Source: Thermoplasmata archaeon
GTDB taxonomy: Archaea > Thermoplasmatota > Thermoplasmata > Thermoplasmatales > Thermoplasmataceae
DNA length: 8,406 bases
Assembly: GCA_021797225.1 (NCBI GenBank)
Contig: JAKAAE010000063.1
Span: 1 to 8,406, forward strand
Direction: 5' to 3'
Shown: positions 1-6,065 of the stretch, piece by piece
Layout of the letters: each line of letters starts with the position of its first letter
Position numbering within the stretch: position 1 is the first letter of the stretch
Translations under genes and position numbers: made by a program
The notes under the pieces: model-generated
The model's input: only the letters and a program-made list of their open reading frames with translations
What the model was told of the DNA's origin: nothing
Database searches by the model: none

Positions 1-2
1 AG

Positions 3-113
3 AGAATGTTTGGTGAGATAATAAGGGCTGTAAAGCCTGAGAATATTGTACAGGAAATGATGTTAAAGGTCTATTTCTACAATGAGTACAGTAAATTGAG
101 GGAGGGGAACTAA
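3..113 (+). CDS. C-terminal end of an unrecognised protein (partial at left edge)
   Basis: The frame is open from the first full codon at position 3 to a TAA at 111-113, giving 36 residues that start RMFGEIIRAVKPENIV and end YSKLREGN. The residues are charged and amphipathic, as expected for real protein rather than random intergenic sequence, and the following 330 bp have clearly different, stop-rich composition. I do not recognise a family. An ATG lies at 6-8, so this could also be a very short complete or broken gene; with only five bases upstream I cannot tell. It reads in the same direction as the malic enzyme gene, but the long gap and the promoter before that gene argue against a shared operon. 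Confidence 0.45.
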   Translation, partial: RMFGEIIRAVKPENIVQEMMLKVYFYNEYSKLREGN

Positions 114-360
114 TTGTGCAACTGACTTCAAAAATATAACTCTTTGTCATACTTTAATACAATCTTATGAGTAAGTCAGAAACCCGGGAATCAGGTAACG
201 TTATAGTGCATAACTCCAGTCAACTCCCCTTCAGCATCAATACAGTACGGTTCTTCCTGGAAACTTTATAACCATGGATCTGGAACTGGTGTGTATGGAG
301 TAAAAACATAGTAATGCATTGGTATGCAATACATAATGACATTATAGATAAAATAATGAT

Positions 361-374
361 GTTATCATGATAAC
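361..374. promoter_or_regulatory. 14-bp perfect palindrome, possible operator
   Basis: GTTATCATGATAAC is a perfect inverted repeat lying about 75-87 bp before the malic enzyme start and about 45 bp upstream of its TATA box. Its two-fold symmetry fits a dimeric DNA-binding regulator, but the position is far upstream for a simple archaeal repressor, and AT-rich palindromes of this length can arise by chance. A regulatory role is inference only. Confidence 0.3.
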
Positions 375-418
375 TGCTTCGGCAATTGCAGTAATACACC
401 TTCAAATTAATACGTAAA

Positions 419-442
419 GTTTTAATAATAAACTTATATATA
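419..442 (+). promoter_or_regulatory. TATA promoter of the malic enzyme operon
   Basis: The AT-rich block contains two overlapping TATA-like boxes: TTTAATAA at 421-428 and TTATATATA at 434-442. Archaeal transcription starts about 25 bp after the box centre. The first box therefore predicts a start at about 449-451, on top of the ATG codons at 448 and 454, which gives a leaderless mRNA. The second box would start inside the gene and is less likely. No Shine-Dalgarno sequence precedes either ATG, which agrees with leaderless initiation. Confidence 0.5.
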
Positions 443-447
443 TTTTT

Positions 448-1755
448 ATGATAATGAAAGATTCTGAGAGAACAGAATACTTCGACAGAAACGCAATAGA
501 AATCTCAAAAAAATATAAGGGAAAAATACTGACTCTTCCTAAAGTCCCTATAAAAGGGATGGAGGATTTTTCATCACTCTATACCCCGGGGATCGCTGCC
601 GTTTCAAAAAAAATTGAGGCTGACAAGGAGCTTGCATACGAACTGACAGGCAAATGGAATTCAGTGGCGATTTTAACGGACGGTACAAGAGTTCTCGGAA
701 TCGGCAATGTTGGTCCGGATGCAGCAATCCCTGTTATGGAGGGAAAGGCTCTACTTTTTAATTATCTGGGCGGTGTGAATGCTATTCCGATACCATTGGT
801 TATTAAGGATAACGATGAGTTCATAGTTGCTGCAAAGGCCATACAGCCATATTTTGGCGGATACAATCTGGAGGATATCCAGTCGCCAAGGTGCTTCTTT
901 CTCCTGGAGAGTCTCCAGAAGTCCATGGATATACCGGTATGGCACGATGACCAGCTCGGTACAGCATCCATAATACTGGCGGGAGCCATCAATGCACTGA
1001 AACTGGTAAACAAAAAAAAGGAAGAAGCAAAAATCGTTTTCAACGGTGCCGGTGCGGCCAATATCGCTGCAATATACCTTTTTGAGGCTGCCGGCTTTAA
1101 AAAAGAGAACATAATTGCAATCGACTCTAAGGGTATAATAGAGCCTTCCAGGGCAGATATAGATGCCCTGATGTTCAAGAATCCTTGGAAATACAAAATA
1201 GCATTGGAAACAAACGGAGATCGTGTTAAGGGAGACCCTGCAAATGCCTTCAGGGGGGCGGATCTTGTTGTTTCAGCATCAGTTTCCATCCCGGGGACAA
1301 TTAAAAATGAATGGGTAAAATCCATGAACAGGGATCCGGTTATATTTGCCCTGGCAAATCCATTACCGGAAATCTGGCCTGAAGAAGCGAAAAAATCAGG
1401 AGCGAGAATCGTGGCAACTGGCAGGGGGGATTTCCCGAATCAGATCAATAATAGCATGGTATTTCCCGGTGTTTTCAGGGGTGTTCTGGATGCAAGATCT
1501 AAGGGTGTGAATTTTCAGATCATGGTTGCTGCCTCCCAGGCAATTGCAGATTTTGTTGAAAACCCTACGGAGGACCATATAGTTCCATCCATGGAGGACT
1601 TTGATCTTTTCCCCAGAGTGGCCTCTGTTGTTGCAAGGAAATGCGTAGAATCTGGTCTCGCAAGAAAATCCGATTCCACTGAGGGATTTTACAGGACTGC
1701 ATCGGATATTATAACAAAGAATAGAAATATTTACAACAAATTATTTGACATGTAG
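448..1755 (+). CDS. mae: Malic enzyme, NAD(P)-dependent (malate dehydrogenase, oxaloacetate-decarboxylating)
   Basis: Cytosolic enzyme that oxidatively decarboxylates malate to pyruvate and CO2 while reducing NAD(P)+, linking the citrate cycle to pyruvate. The 435-residue length matches the short bacterial/archaeal type without a phosphotransacetylase domain. The N-terminal malic domain (about 15-180) shows SLYTPGIA with the catalytic Tyr45, MEGKALLF with the catalytic Lys100, GGYNLEDI with metal-ligand acids near 142-143, and HDDQ at 166-169. The NAD(P)-binding domain follows, with the loop FNGAGAANIAA (198-208) and then ALANPLPEI and ATGRGDFPNQINN (323-335). Two family positions differ: DDQLGT instead of the usual DDQHGT, and Asn where GxGxxG has its third Gly. 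The start is ATG 448, or ATG 454 two codons later; the promoter fits both. It is the first gene of an operon with the acetyltransferase that follows. NAD versus NADP preference cannot be read from sequence. Confidence 0.95.
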   Translation: MIMKDSERTEYFDRNAIEISKKYKGKILTLPKVPIKGMEDFSSLYTPGIAAVSKKIEADKELAYELTGKWNSVAILTDGTRVLGIGNVGPDAAIPVMEGKALLFNYLGGVNAIPIPLVIKDNDEFIVAAKAIQPYFGGYNLEDIQSPRCFFLLESLQKSMDIPVWHDDQLGTASIILAGAINALKLVNKKKEEAKIVFNGAGAANIAAIYLFEAAGFKKENIIAIDSKGIIEPSRADIDALMFKNPWKYKIALETNGDRVKGDPANAFRGADLVVSASVSIPGTIKNEWVKSMNRDPVIFALANPLPEIWPEEAKKSGARIVATGRGDFPNQINNSMVFPGVFRGVLDARSKGVNFQIMVAASQAIADFVENPTEDHIVPSMEDFDLFPRVASVVARKCVESGLARKSDSTEGFYRTASDIITKNRNIYNKLFDM

Positions 1756-1760
1756 GTGAT
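1754..1760 (+). promoter_or_regulatory. Shine-Dalgarno site that sets the TTG start of the GNAT gene
   Basis: AGGTGAT complements the archaeal 16S rRNA tail (AUCACCUCC) and overlaps the malic enzyme stop codon (TAG, 1753-1755). It ends five bases before a TTG at 1766. The next ATG (1784) is too far away to use it. This spacing is the main reason for calling the TTG start, and it suggests the ribosome re-initiates or stays coupled after the malic enzyme. Confidence 0.75.
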
Positions 1761-1765
1761 AAAGC

Positions 1766-2233
1766 TTGGTTAACATTAGATTAATGGAAAAAAAGGATAT
1801 AGACGGTGTAATGGAGCAGCTATTGAGATTAAAACATTTAAACGAAGAATTTGATCCTCTTTTAAAGGTATCAGTAGGAAATGAAAAAGAGATATCTGAA
1901 AAACTCAGCAGGATTATTGAGGACAGGGAAAATCATATAGGACTTGTTGCCGAGGATGGAAAAAGACTGGTAGGCATGATAATGTCTGATGTTATATTCA
2001 GAATATATTATGACCCTAAATACGAGGCAAGAATTAGAGAATTTTATGTAATTCCTGAATACAGGGGAAAGGGCGTTGGGATAAAACTCCTTGACAAATT
2101 GAGGGAGCTGGCTGCCGAAAGGAACATAAAAATGATAACTGCAGAATTTCCATCCCTGAACCTGATTGCATCTAAATTCTATGAAAGCATTGATTTCAAG
2201 GAACTAATAAAAATTTATTCTAAAATAAATTAA
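1766..2233 (+). CDS. GNAT-family N-acetyltransferase
   Basis: Predicted acetyl-CoA-dependent N-acetyltransferase of 155 residues, a normal length for a single GNAT domain. The N-terminus VNIRLMEKKDID is the typical first strand and helix. The acetyl-CoA-binding motif A is at about 90-112, REFYVIPEYRGKGVGIKLLDKL, with the pyrophosphate-binding loop R100-G-K-G-V-G105. The C-terminal part, with SKFYESIDFKEL, matches the usual 'A..FYe..GF' strand-helix-strand, with Ile in place of Gly. The start is TTG at 1766, supported by the Shine-Dalgarno site AGGTGAT and by needing residues 1-6 for the first strand; an ATG at 1784 is the alternative. It follows the malic enzyme by 10 bp, so it is co-transcribed. 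The acceptor (small molecule, protein N-terminus or lysine) cannot be inferred. Confidence 0.9.
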   Translation: MVNIRLMEKKDIDGVMEQLLRLKHLNEEFDPLLKVSVGNEKEISEKLSRIIEDRENHIGLVAEDGKRLVGMIMSDVIFRIYYDPKYEARIREFYVIPEYRGKGVGIKLLDKLRELAAERNIKMITAEFPSLNLIASKFYESIDFKELIKIYSKIN

Positions 2234-2247
2234 AAAAATTTATTTTT
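2232..2247. terminator. Bidirectional T-tract terminator between convergent genes
   Basis: The 12 bp between the two convergent stop codons carries oligo-T on both strands. For the leftward aconitase transcript there are seven T's at 2232-2238 (A7 on the plus strand), just past its stop. For the rightward GNAT transcript there is TTTATTTTT at 2239-2247. Archaeal intrinsic termination relies on such U-tracts without needing a hairpin, so this short element probably serves both operons. The two mRNAs would overlap slightly at their 3' ends. Confidence 0.55.
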
Positions 2248-4753
2248 AGGCGGATAAAGCTATATATTTCAGTATATTTCCAGTTTTTACATAATTGAGC
2301 TCTGCATTTGTATTTATCAGAGCCTTTCCCTTTACCGGTTTTCCATTTATTTTTATAGTTAATTCCTTTCCTATGGAGATATCATTGATACCCTCTATGT
2401 TAACTATTTCATCGCCTTTCATACTTGGAATACTGTTAACCTGTATTGGAATTATACCCATATCTACGAGGTTGCTTCTGTGAATTCTTTCAAAGCTTTC
2501 AGCTATCACAGCCTTAACGCCAAGAAGAGATGTAACCTTTGCTGCCCAGTCCCTAGAGCTCCCGGATCCATACTGCTTTCCTGCAAATATGACTAAAGGT
2601 ACATTATTTTGTTTATATTTCATAGCTGCCTCGTAGAAGGTCATTACTTCTCCATCCGGGTAGTAAACAGTATCACCTCCAGTATGATCTACCATCAAAT
2701 TCCGTGTTTTTGGATTGGAGAATCCACCGCGTAGCATTACTTCATGGTTTCCACGGCGGGAACCGAAGGTATTCATCTCAGTAACTCCCAGCGATGCCAG
2801 ATATTTTCCGGCAACGGAATCCTTTGTTATCGGCCCTGCCGGCGATATATGATCGGTTGTAATCTTATCCCCGAATATGGCAAATATTCTACCATTTATT
2901 ACATCCTTTACAGGTTCCATGTACATCCACGGTGGCATTTTTATGTATGTTGAATCCTTTTTAAAATCAAATATCATTCCCCCGCTTGATTTCATAGATT
3001 CCCAGTTTGAATCCCCCTTGAATACATCGCTGTATTCCTTTTTGTACGTTTCTGGATCCATGGCAAGATGGAAATACTTCTTTATCTCCTCAGTACTTGG
3101 CCATATATCACTGAGATACACAGCTTTTCCGTTATCCTGGCCTATTGGTTCTCTTGAAAGGTCAATATCCAGCGTTCCCGCAAGTGCAAAGGCAACTACC
3201 AGCATGGGAGATGCAAGGAATGCTCCTGCAATATATGGATTTATTCTTCCCTCAAAGTTCCTGTTCCCGCTGAGCACTGCAAAAGTTTTTACATTATTTT
3301 TCATCATGTCATCCTGAACTTCAGGTATTAGGGGGCCTGCATTTCCTATGCACGTTGTGCATCCGTAACCCACCAGTTCGAATCCAATTTTATTAAGGTA
3401 CTTCATCAGACCTGCCTTTTGCAGGTATTCTGTTACTACTTTAGATCCGGGAGCCAGGCTTGTTTTTATTGTCTGCGCCGGTACAATGTTATGTTCTACT
3501 GCCTTTTTTGCCATGAGTCCCGCTCCGAGAAGGACAAACGGATCAGATGTATTTGTACAGCTTGTGATTGCAGCAATAACCACCGATCCATTTTTAACGA
3601 GCTTTCCGTCTTTACCGTCTTTAATAAGTTCATCTATTTTTCCCTTTAAATCATCTATATTTACAAGCTCATCCGGATTCTTCGGACCTGCAACAGCACT
3701 TTTAATATCAGAAAGATCGATTTCCACGGTATCGCTGTATTTCTTTGGACCGTTATAGAACAGGCCCTGTTCCATGAAGTATTTTTCTACAGATTCTGCA
3801 TCTCTACCAGTGCCTGTGAGGTATTTCAGTGTTTCACTATCCACTGGAAAATATCCGATGGTGGCTCCGTATTCAGGTGCCATATTGGATATTGTTGCCC
3901 GATCCTGTGCTGTTAATTCAGAAAGTGCCCCGTAGAACTCAACAAATTTTCCCACAACATTCCTTGCACGTAGTGTTTTTGTAATGTAAAGTACGACATC
4001 TGTGGGTGTAACCCCTGTGGGAACATTGCCCTTTAAATTTACACCTATAACCTCCGGGACAGTCATGAAATATGGTTCATTGAGCATTGAAGCCTCAGCC
4101 TCCAGACCGCCGACTCCCCAGCCCAGTACTCCTATGCCTCCGATCATGGTTGTATGAGAATCTGCTCCTATGAGGCTCTCTGGAAATATCTCTCCATTTT
4201 CTATAACCGCAACTGATGATAAATATTCAAGGTTGATCTGATGAACTATTCCGTGGCCTGGCGGTACAATTCTAACATTCTTGAAAGATTGCTGTGACCA
4301 CTTAAGAAAGTCATATCTTTCGACATTTCTGGAGAATTCATCCTTCATATTCAGAATGATAGGCTCATCTCCGCGGAATGAATCTACAATTATAGAATGG
4401 TCAATAACAAGGTCTGACTTTGTTGCAGGATTAACCTCTTCAGGGTTCCTTCTCATTTTCTGGTAGTATTCCCGCATTGCTGCAAGGTCCACCAGTATTG
4501 GAACTCCAGTATAATCCTGAAAAACTACCCTTGAAGGCTTAAAGGCCATTTCCGCCCCTGACTTCATGTTTGCAAGATTTTCTATCGACCTATCATCTAT
4601 ATCAACGCCGTCATAATTCCTCAACACGTTTTCCAGTAAAATCTTAAATGAATACGGTAGATTATCAACATCATACTTGCCGGCTAGCTGATTCAATGGA
4701 TAATAGTTAAGAGTCCTGTCTTTTATTTTTATTGTATTGTGCTGTATGTTCAT
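2246..4753 (-). CDS. acnA: Aconitate hydratase (AcnA/IRP-type)
   Basis: Isomerises citrate to isocitrate through cis-aconitate in the cytosolic citrate cycle, using a [4Fe-4S] cluster. Numbering from an upstream TTG at 4768 (840 codons), the cluster cysteines are C404 (TSCTNTS) and C470 and C473 (GCTTCIG). SHTTM at 204-208 and a glycine-rich segment after it are active-site elements. The swivel domain occupies roughly 620-840 and carries FGDKITTDHISPAGP, FGSRRGNHEVMLRGGF and YGSGSSRDWAA with the catalytic Ser737 and Arg739. All key residues are present and nothing is truncated. I chose ATG 4753 (835 residues) because a TATA box lies about 24 bp before it and there is no Shine-Dalgarno before the TTG; the TTG would add only MALQY. 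The gene is transcribed alone, divergent from KDG aldolase. An iron-regulatory RNA-binding role is known for some homologues but is not shown here. Confidence 0.96.
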   Translation of the reverse strand: MNIQHNTIKIKDRTLNYYPLNQLAGKYDVDNLPYSFKILLENVLRNYDGVDIDDRSIENLANMKSGAEMAFKPSRVVFQDYTGVPILVDLAAMREYYQKMRRNPEEVNPATKSDLVIDHSIIVDSFRGDEPIILNMKDEFSRNVERYDFLKWSQQSFKNVRIVPPGHGIVHQINLEYLSSVAVIENGEIFPESLIGADSHTTMIGGIGVLGWGVGGLEAEASMLNEPYFMTVPEVIGVNLKGNVPTGVTPTDVVLYITKTLRARNVVGKFVEFYGALSELTAQDRATISNMAPEYGATIGYFPVDSETLKYLTGTGRDAESVEKYFMEQGLFYNGPKKYSDTVEIDLSDIKSAVAGPKNPDELVNIDDLKGKIDELIKDGKDGKLVKNGSVVIAAITSCTNTSDPFVLLGAGLMAKKAVEHNIVPAQTIKTSLAPGSKVVTEYLQKAGLMKYLNKIGFELVGYGCTTCIGNAGPLIPEVQDDMMKNNVKTFAVLSGNRNFEGRINPYIAGAFLASPMLVVAFALAGTLDIDLSREPIGQDNGKAVYLSDIWPSTEEIKKYFHLAMDPETYKKEYSDVFKGDSNWESMKSSGGMIFDFKKDSTYIKMPPWMYMEPVKDVINGRIFAIFGDKITTDHISPAGPITKDSVAGKYLASLGVTEMNTFGSRRGNHEVMLRGGFSNPKTRNLMVDHTGGDTVYYPDGEVMTFYEAAMKYKQNNVPLVIFAGKQYGSGSSRDWAAKVTSLLGVKAVIAESFERIHRSNLVDMGIIPIQVNSIPSMKGDEIVNIEGINDISIGKELTIKINGKPVKGKALINTNAELNYVKTGNILKYIALSA

Positions 4754-4771
4754 ATATTGTAAAGCCAAGAT

Positions 4772-4792
4772 GATATTTTAACATTATTATAT
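4772..4792 (-). promoter_or_regulatory. TATA promoter of aconitase
   Basis: On the minus strand the order is ATATAATAA (4792-4784) and then TTAAAATAT (4781-4773). The second box is centred about 24 bp before ATG 4753 and predicts a leaderless transcript starting at that codon. The first would give a leader of about 10 bases. No Shine-Dalgarno sequence is present upstream of either candidate start. Confidence 0.5.
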
Positions 4793-4804
4793 CGAAATAT
4801 TTCG
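4793..4804. promoter_or_regulatory. 12-bp palindrome directly upstream of the aconitase TATA box
   Basis: CGAAATATTTCG is a perfect inverted repeat that abuts the upstream edge of the aconitase TATA region (about 40-51 bp before ATG 4753). A protein bound here would sit next to the BRE/TATA complex and could activate or block it. The CG-capped ends in an AT-rich spacer make it stand out, but the binding protein is unknown and chance cannot be excluded. Confidence 0.35.
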
Positions 4805-5123
4805 GTGATATCCCGAATAGGTGGTTGTGTACCATATTATGTGTAAATATAAACCCCCTGTTAATAATGAAATGATCATCAAATAACAGAAGAATCGATA
4901 CAATAAAATCATGTATCATTTTAAACATCTCCTATATATCAATATTAATTCAGCAGTTGGCGTCCGTTTTGTTTTCATTTCTAATTCACATTAATTTCTT
5001 AGCCTTTAGTTTCATTTTTGATTTAATATTTCTATATATCCATAAATACTGATTAAATACAAACTCGCTTTGGTATAGCATCATATAGAAATGTTCCATT
5101 CAAATTTAGAAAGGTATTGTATA

Positions 5124-5138
5124 GAAAACTTAAATATA
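5124..5138 (+). promoter_or_regulatory. BRE/TATA promoter of KDG aldolase
   Basis: GAAAA (5124-5128) followed by CTTAAATATA (5129-5138) reads as a BRE plus TATA box. The box centre near 5133 lies 25 bp before ATG 5158, so transcription should start on the first base of the start codon. There is no Shine-Dalgarno sequence between box and ATG. This is the clearest leaderless promoter in the window. Confidence 0.65.
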
Positions 5139-5157
5139 CATTGTTATTTACTTACGT

Positions 5158-6030
5158 ATGAAATCTCTAGAATCGATAATACCATTAATCACCCCATTTG
5201 TTGATAACAGAATTGATAAAAAACTGGCTGTGGAACACGGTAATGATGTGCTGAAGGGAGGCATGAAGTATTTATTTTTAGCTGGAACAACCGGAATTGG
5301 TCCTTCTATTTCAACTCCTGAAAAACTAGAGTTACTGGATGCCTTTGCAAATATGCCTGACAGTGTTATACTTCAGGTTGGGTCACTCAATCTGGAGGAT
5401 TCTATTGATATGGCCAGGGCAGCAAAGAAGAAAAAGATACACGCAGTAGCAGCTCTCCCACCTTATTATTTTACAGGCATGAAAAGAGAATGGCTTGTTA
5501 GGTACTATGTTAAGATATCATCGGAATATCCTACCATAATCTATAATTATCCGGATACAACAGGGTATAACATAACCTATGATATTGTTAATGATATAAA
5601 GAAGGAGGGTGGAAATGTGATAGGTATCAAGGAAACTACATTTGATATGAATGACATTCTGAATACAAAAATGTATGTAAACGATTTCAAGGTTTATACC
5701 GGCCCTGACCAGTATATTTTATCCGCATTCAGGCTGAACCTTGATGGGTATGTTTCAGGGGCTGGAAATTACGGATATAAAATTATAAAGGATATAGAAG
5801 AAAATTATGACAATGAGAATGGAGATAAATATCAGTTTCTACTCAATGAATTATCCGGATTATCCAGAAAATACGGCACAATTTCCTCTATATATGACAT
5901 GGTGGAAATCATGACAGGAGTACATGCTGGAAGTCCCAGGGAACCATTCTTTAAAATATCTAATGGAGACAGGCTTAAATTAAAAGACGAAATTGAAGTA
6001 TTATTCAAAAAATATAATTATAAATTTTAA
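5158..6030 (+). CDS. kdgA: 2-keto-3-deoxygluconate (KDG) aldolase
   Basis: Class I aldolase of the N-acetylneuraminate lyase/DHDPS superfamily. It splits 2-keto-3-deoxygluconate into pyruvate and glyceraldehyde in the non-phosphorylative Entner-Doudoroff pathway; archaeal homologues often also take KD-galactonate or the 6-phosphate. The 290 residues align along their whole length with the Sulfolobus enzyme as I remember it: ITPF at 11-14, pyruvate-carboxylate loop GTTGIGPS (43-50), FQVGGLNL-like LQVGSLNLEDSI (72-83), YNYPDTTG with the catalytic Tyr129, GIKET with the Schiff-base Lys158, and GSPREPFF (258-265) near the C-terminus. It is a TIM barrel expected to form tetramers. The start ATG follows a leaderless promoter. 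It is monocistronic and ends 27 bp from the convergent amt gene. Dihydrodipicolinate synthase is the main alternative, but the GTTG-GPS and YNYP signatures favour KDG aldolase. Confidence 0.93.
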   Translation: MKSLESIIPLITPFVDNRIDKKLAVEHGNDVLKGGMKYLFLAGTTGIGPSISTPEKLELLDAFANMPDSVILQVGSLNLEDSIDMARAAKKKKIHAVAALPPYYFTGMKREWLVRYYVKISSEYPTIIYNYPDTTGYNITYDIVNDIKKEGGNVIGIKETTFDMNDILNTKMYVNDFKVYTGPDQYILSAFRLNLDGYVSGAGNYGYKIIKDIEENYDNENGDKYQFLLNELSGLSRKYGTISSIYDMVEIMTGVHAGSPREPFFKISNGDRLKLKDEIEVLFKKYNYKF

Positions 6031-6065
6031 ATTATTACATACATTTATGTCAAATTCTTATTTTA
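6031..6065. terminator. Probable termination region between convergent kdgA and amt
   Basis: The 27-bp gap is AT-rich, with a small hairpin ACATA/TATGT (6037-6041 and 6046-6050, four-base loop). A T-rich run TTCTTATTTTAT at 6055-6066 serves the plus strand. For the minus strand the nearest oligo-T is six bases at 6008-6013, inside the kdgA 3' end. The elements are weaker than at the other convergent junction. Confidence 0.35.

Larger units (their letters stand above)
114..447. other. Gene-free intergenic stretch before malic enzyme
   Basis: All frames are broken by stops or give only short, unconvincing peptides. The longest, on the minus strand at 220-405, is Cys/Ile/His-rich with no recognisable family. 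The stretch holds a perfect 14-bp palindrome at 361-374, a short inverted repeat ACTGC/GCAGT at 373-392, a distant 7-bp inverted repeat CTGACTT/AAGTCAG (122-128 and 173-179), and the malic enzyme promoter at its right end. I see no tRNA or recognisable mobile element. Confidence 0.6.
4769..5157. other. Divergent intergenic region between aconitase and KDG aldolase
   Basis: This stretch of nearly 400 bp separates the two divergent genes and holds their two promoters and the 12-bp palindrome. It also has a small inverted repeat GATACA/TGTATC (4897-4902 and 4912-4917). On the minus strand, AGGAGAT precedes ATG 4919, which opens a reading frame that runs to 4707 across the aconitase start; the peptide resembles no family and I do not call it a gene. 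No tRNA, mobile element or other coding sequence was seen. Confidence 0.6.

Noticed and set aside
240..290. tRNA-like T-loop around GGTTCTTCC
   Set aside because: No matching acceptor, D or anticodon stems could be drawn around it, and the loop does not fit the GGTTCRANYCC consensus.
220..405. Minus-strand frame of 61 codons in the first intergenic region
   Set aside because: Rich in Cys, Ile and His with no domain pattern, no promoter or Shine-Dalgarno site, and composition identical to surrounding non-coding DNA.
762..1325. Minus-strand frame of 187 codons inside the malic enzyme gene
   Set aside because: It lies wholly opposite a well-supported enzyme gene, and its peptide is low in family-like motifs. 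It is a by-product of that gene's codon use.
2877..3317. Plus-strand frame of 146 codons inside aconitase
   Set aside because: Opposite strand of conserved aconitase coding sequence; no recognisable motif and no promoter.
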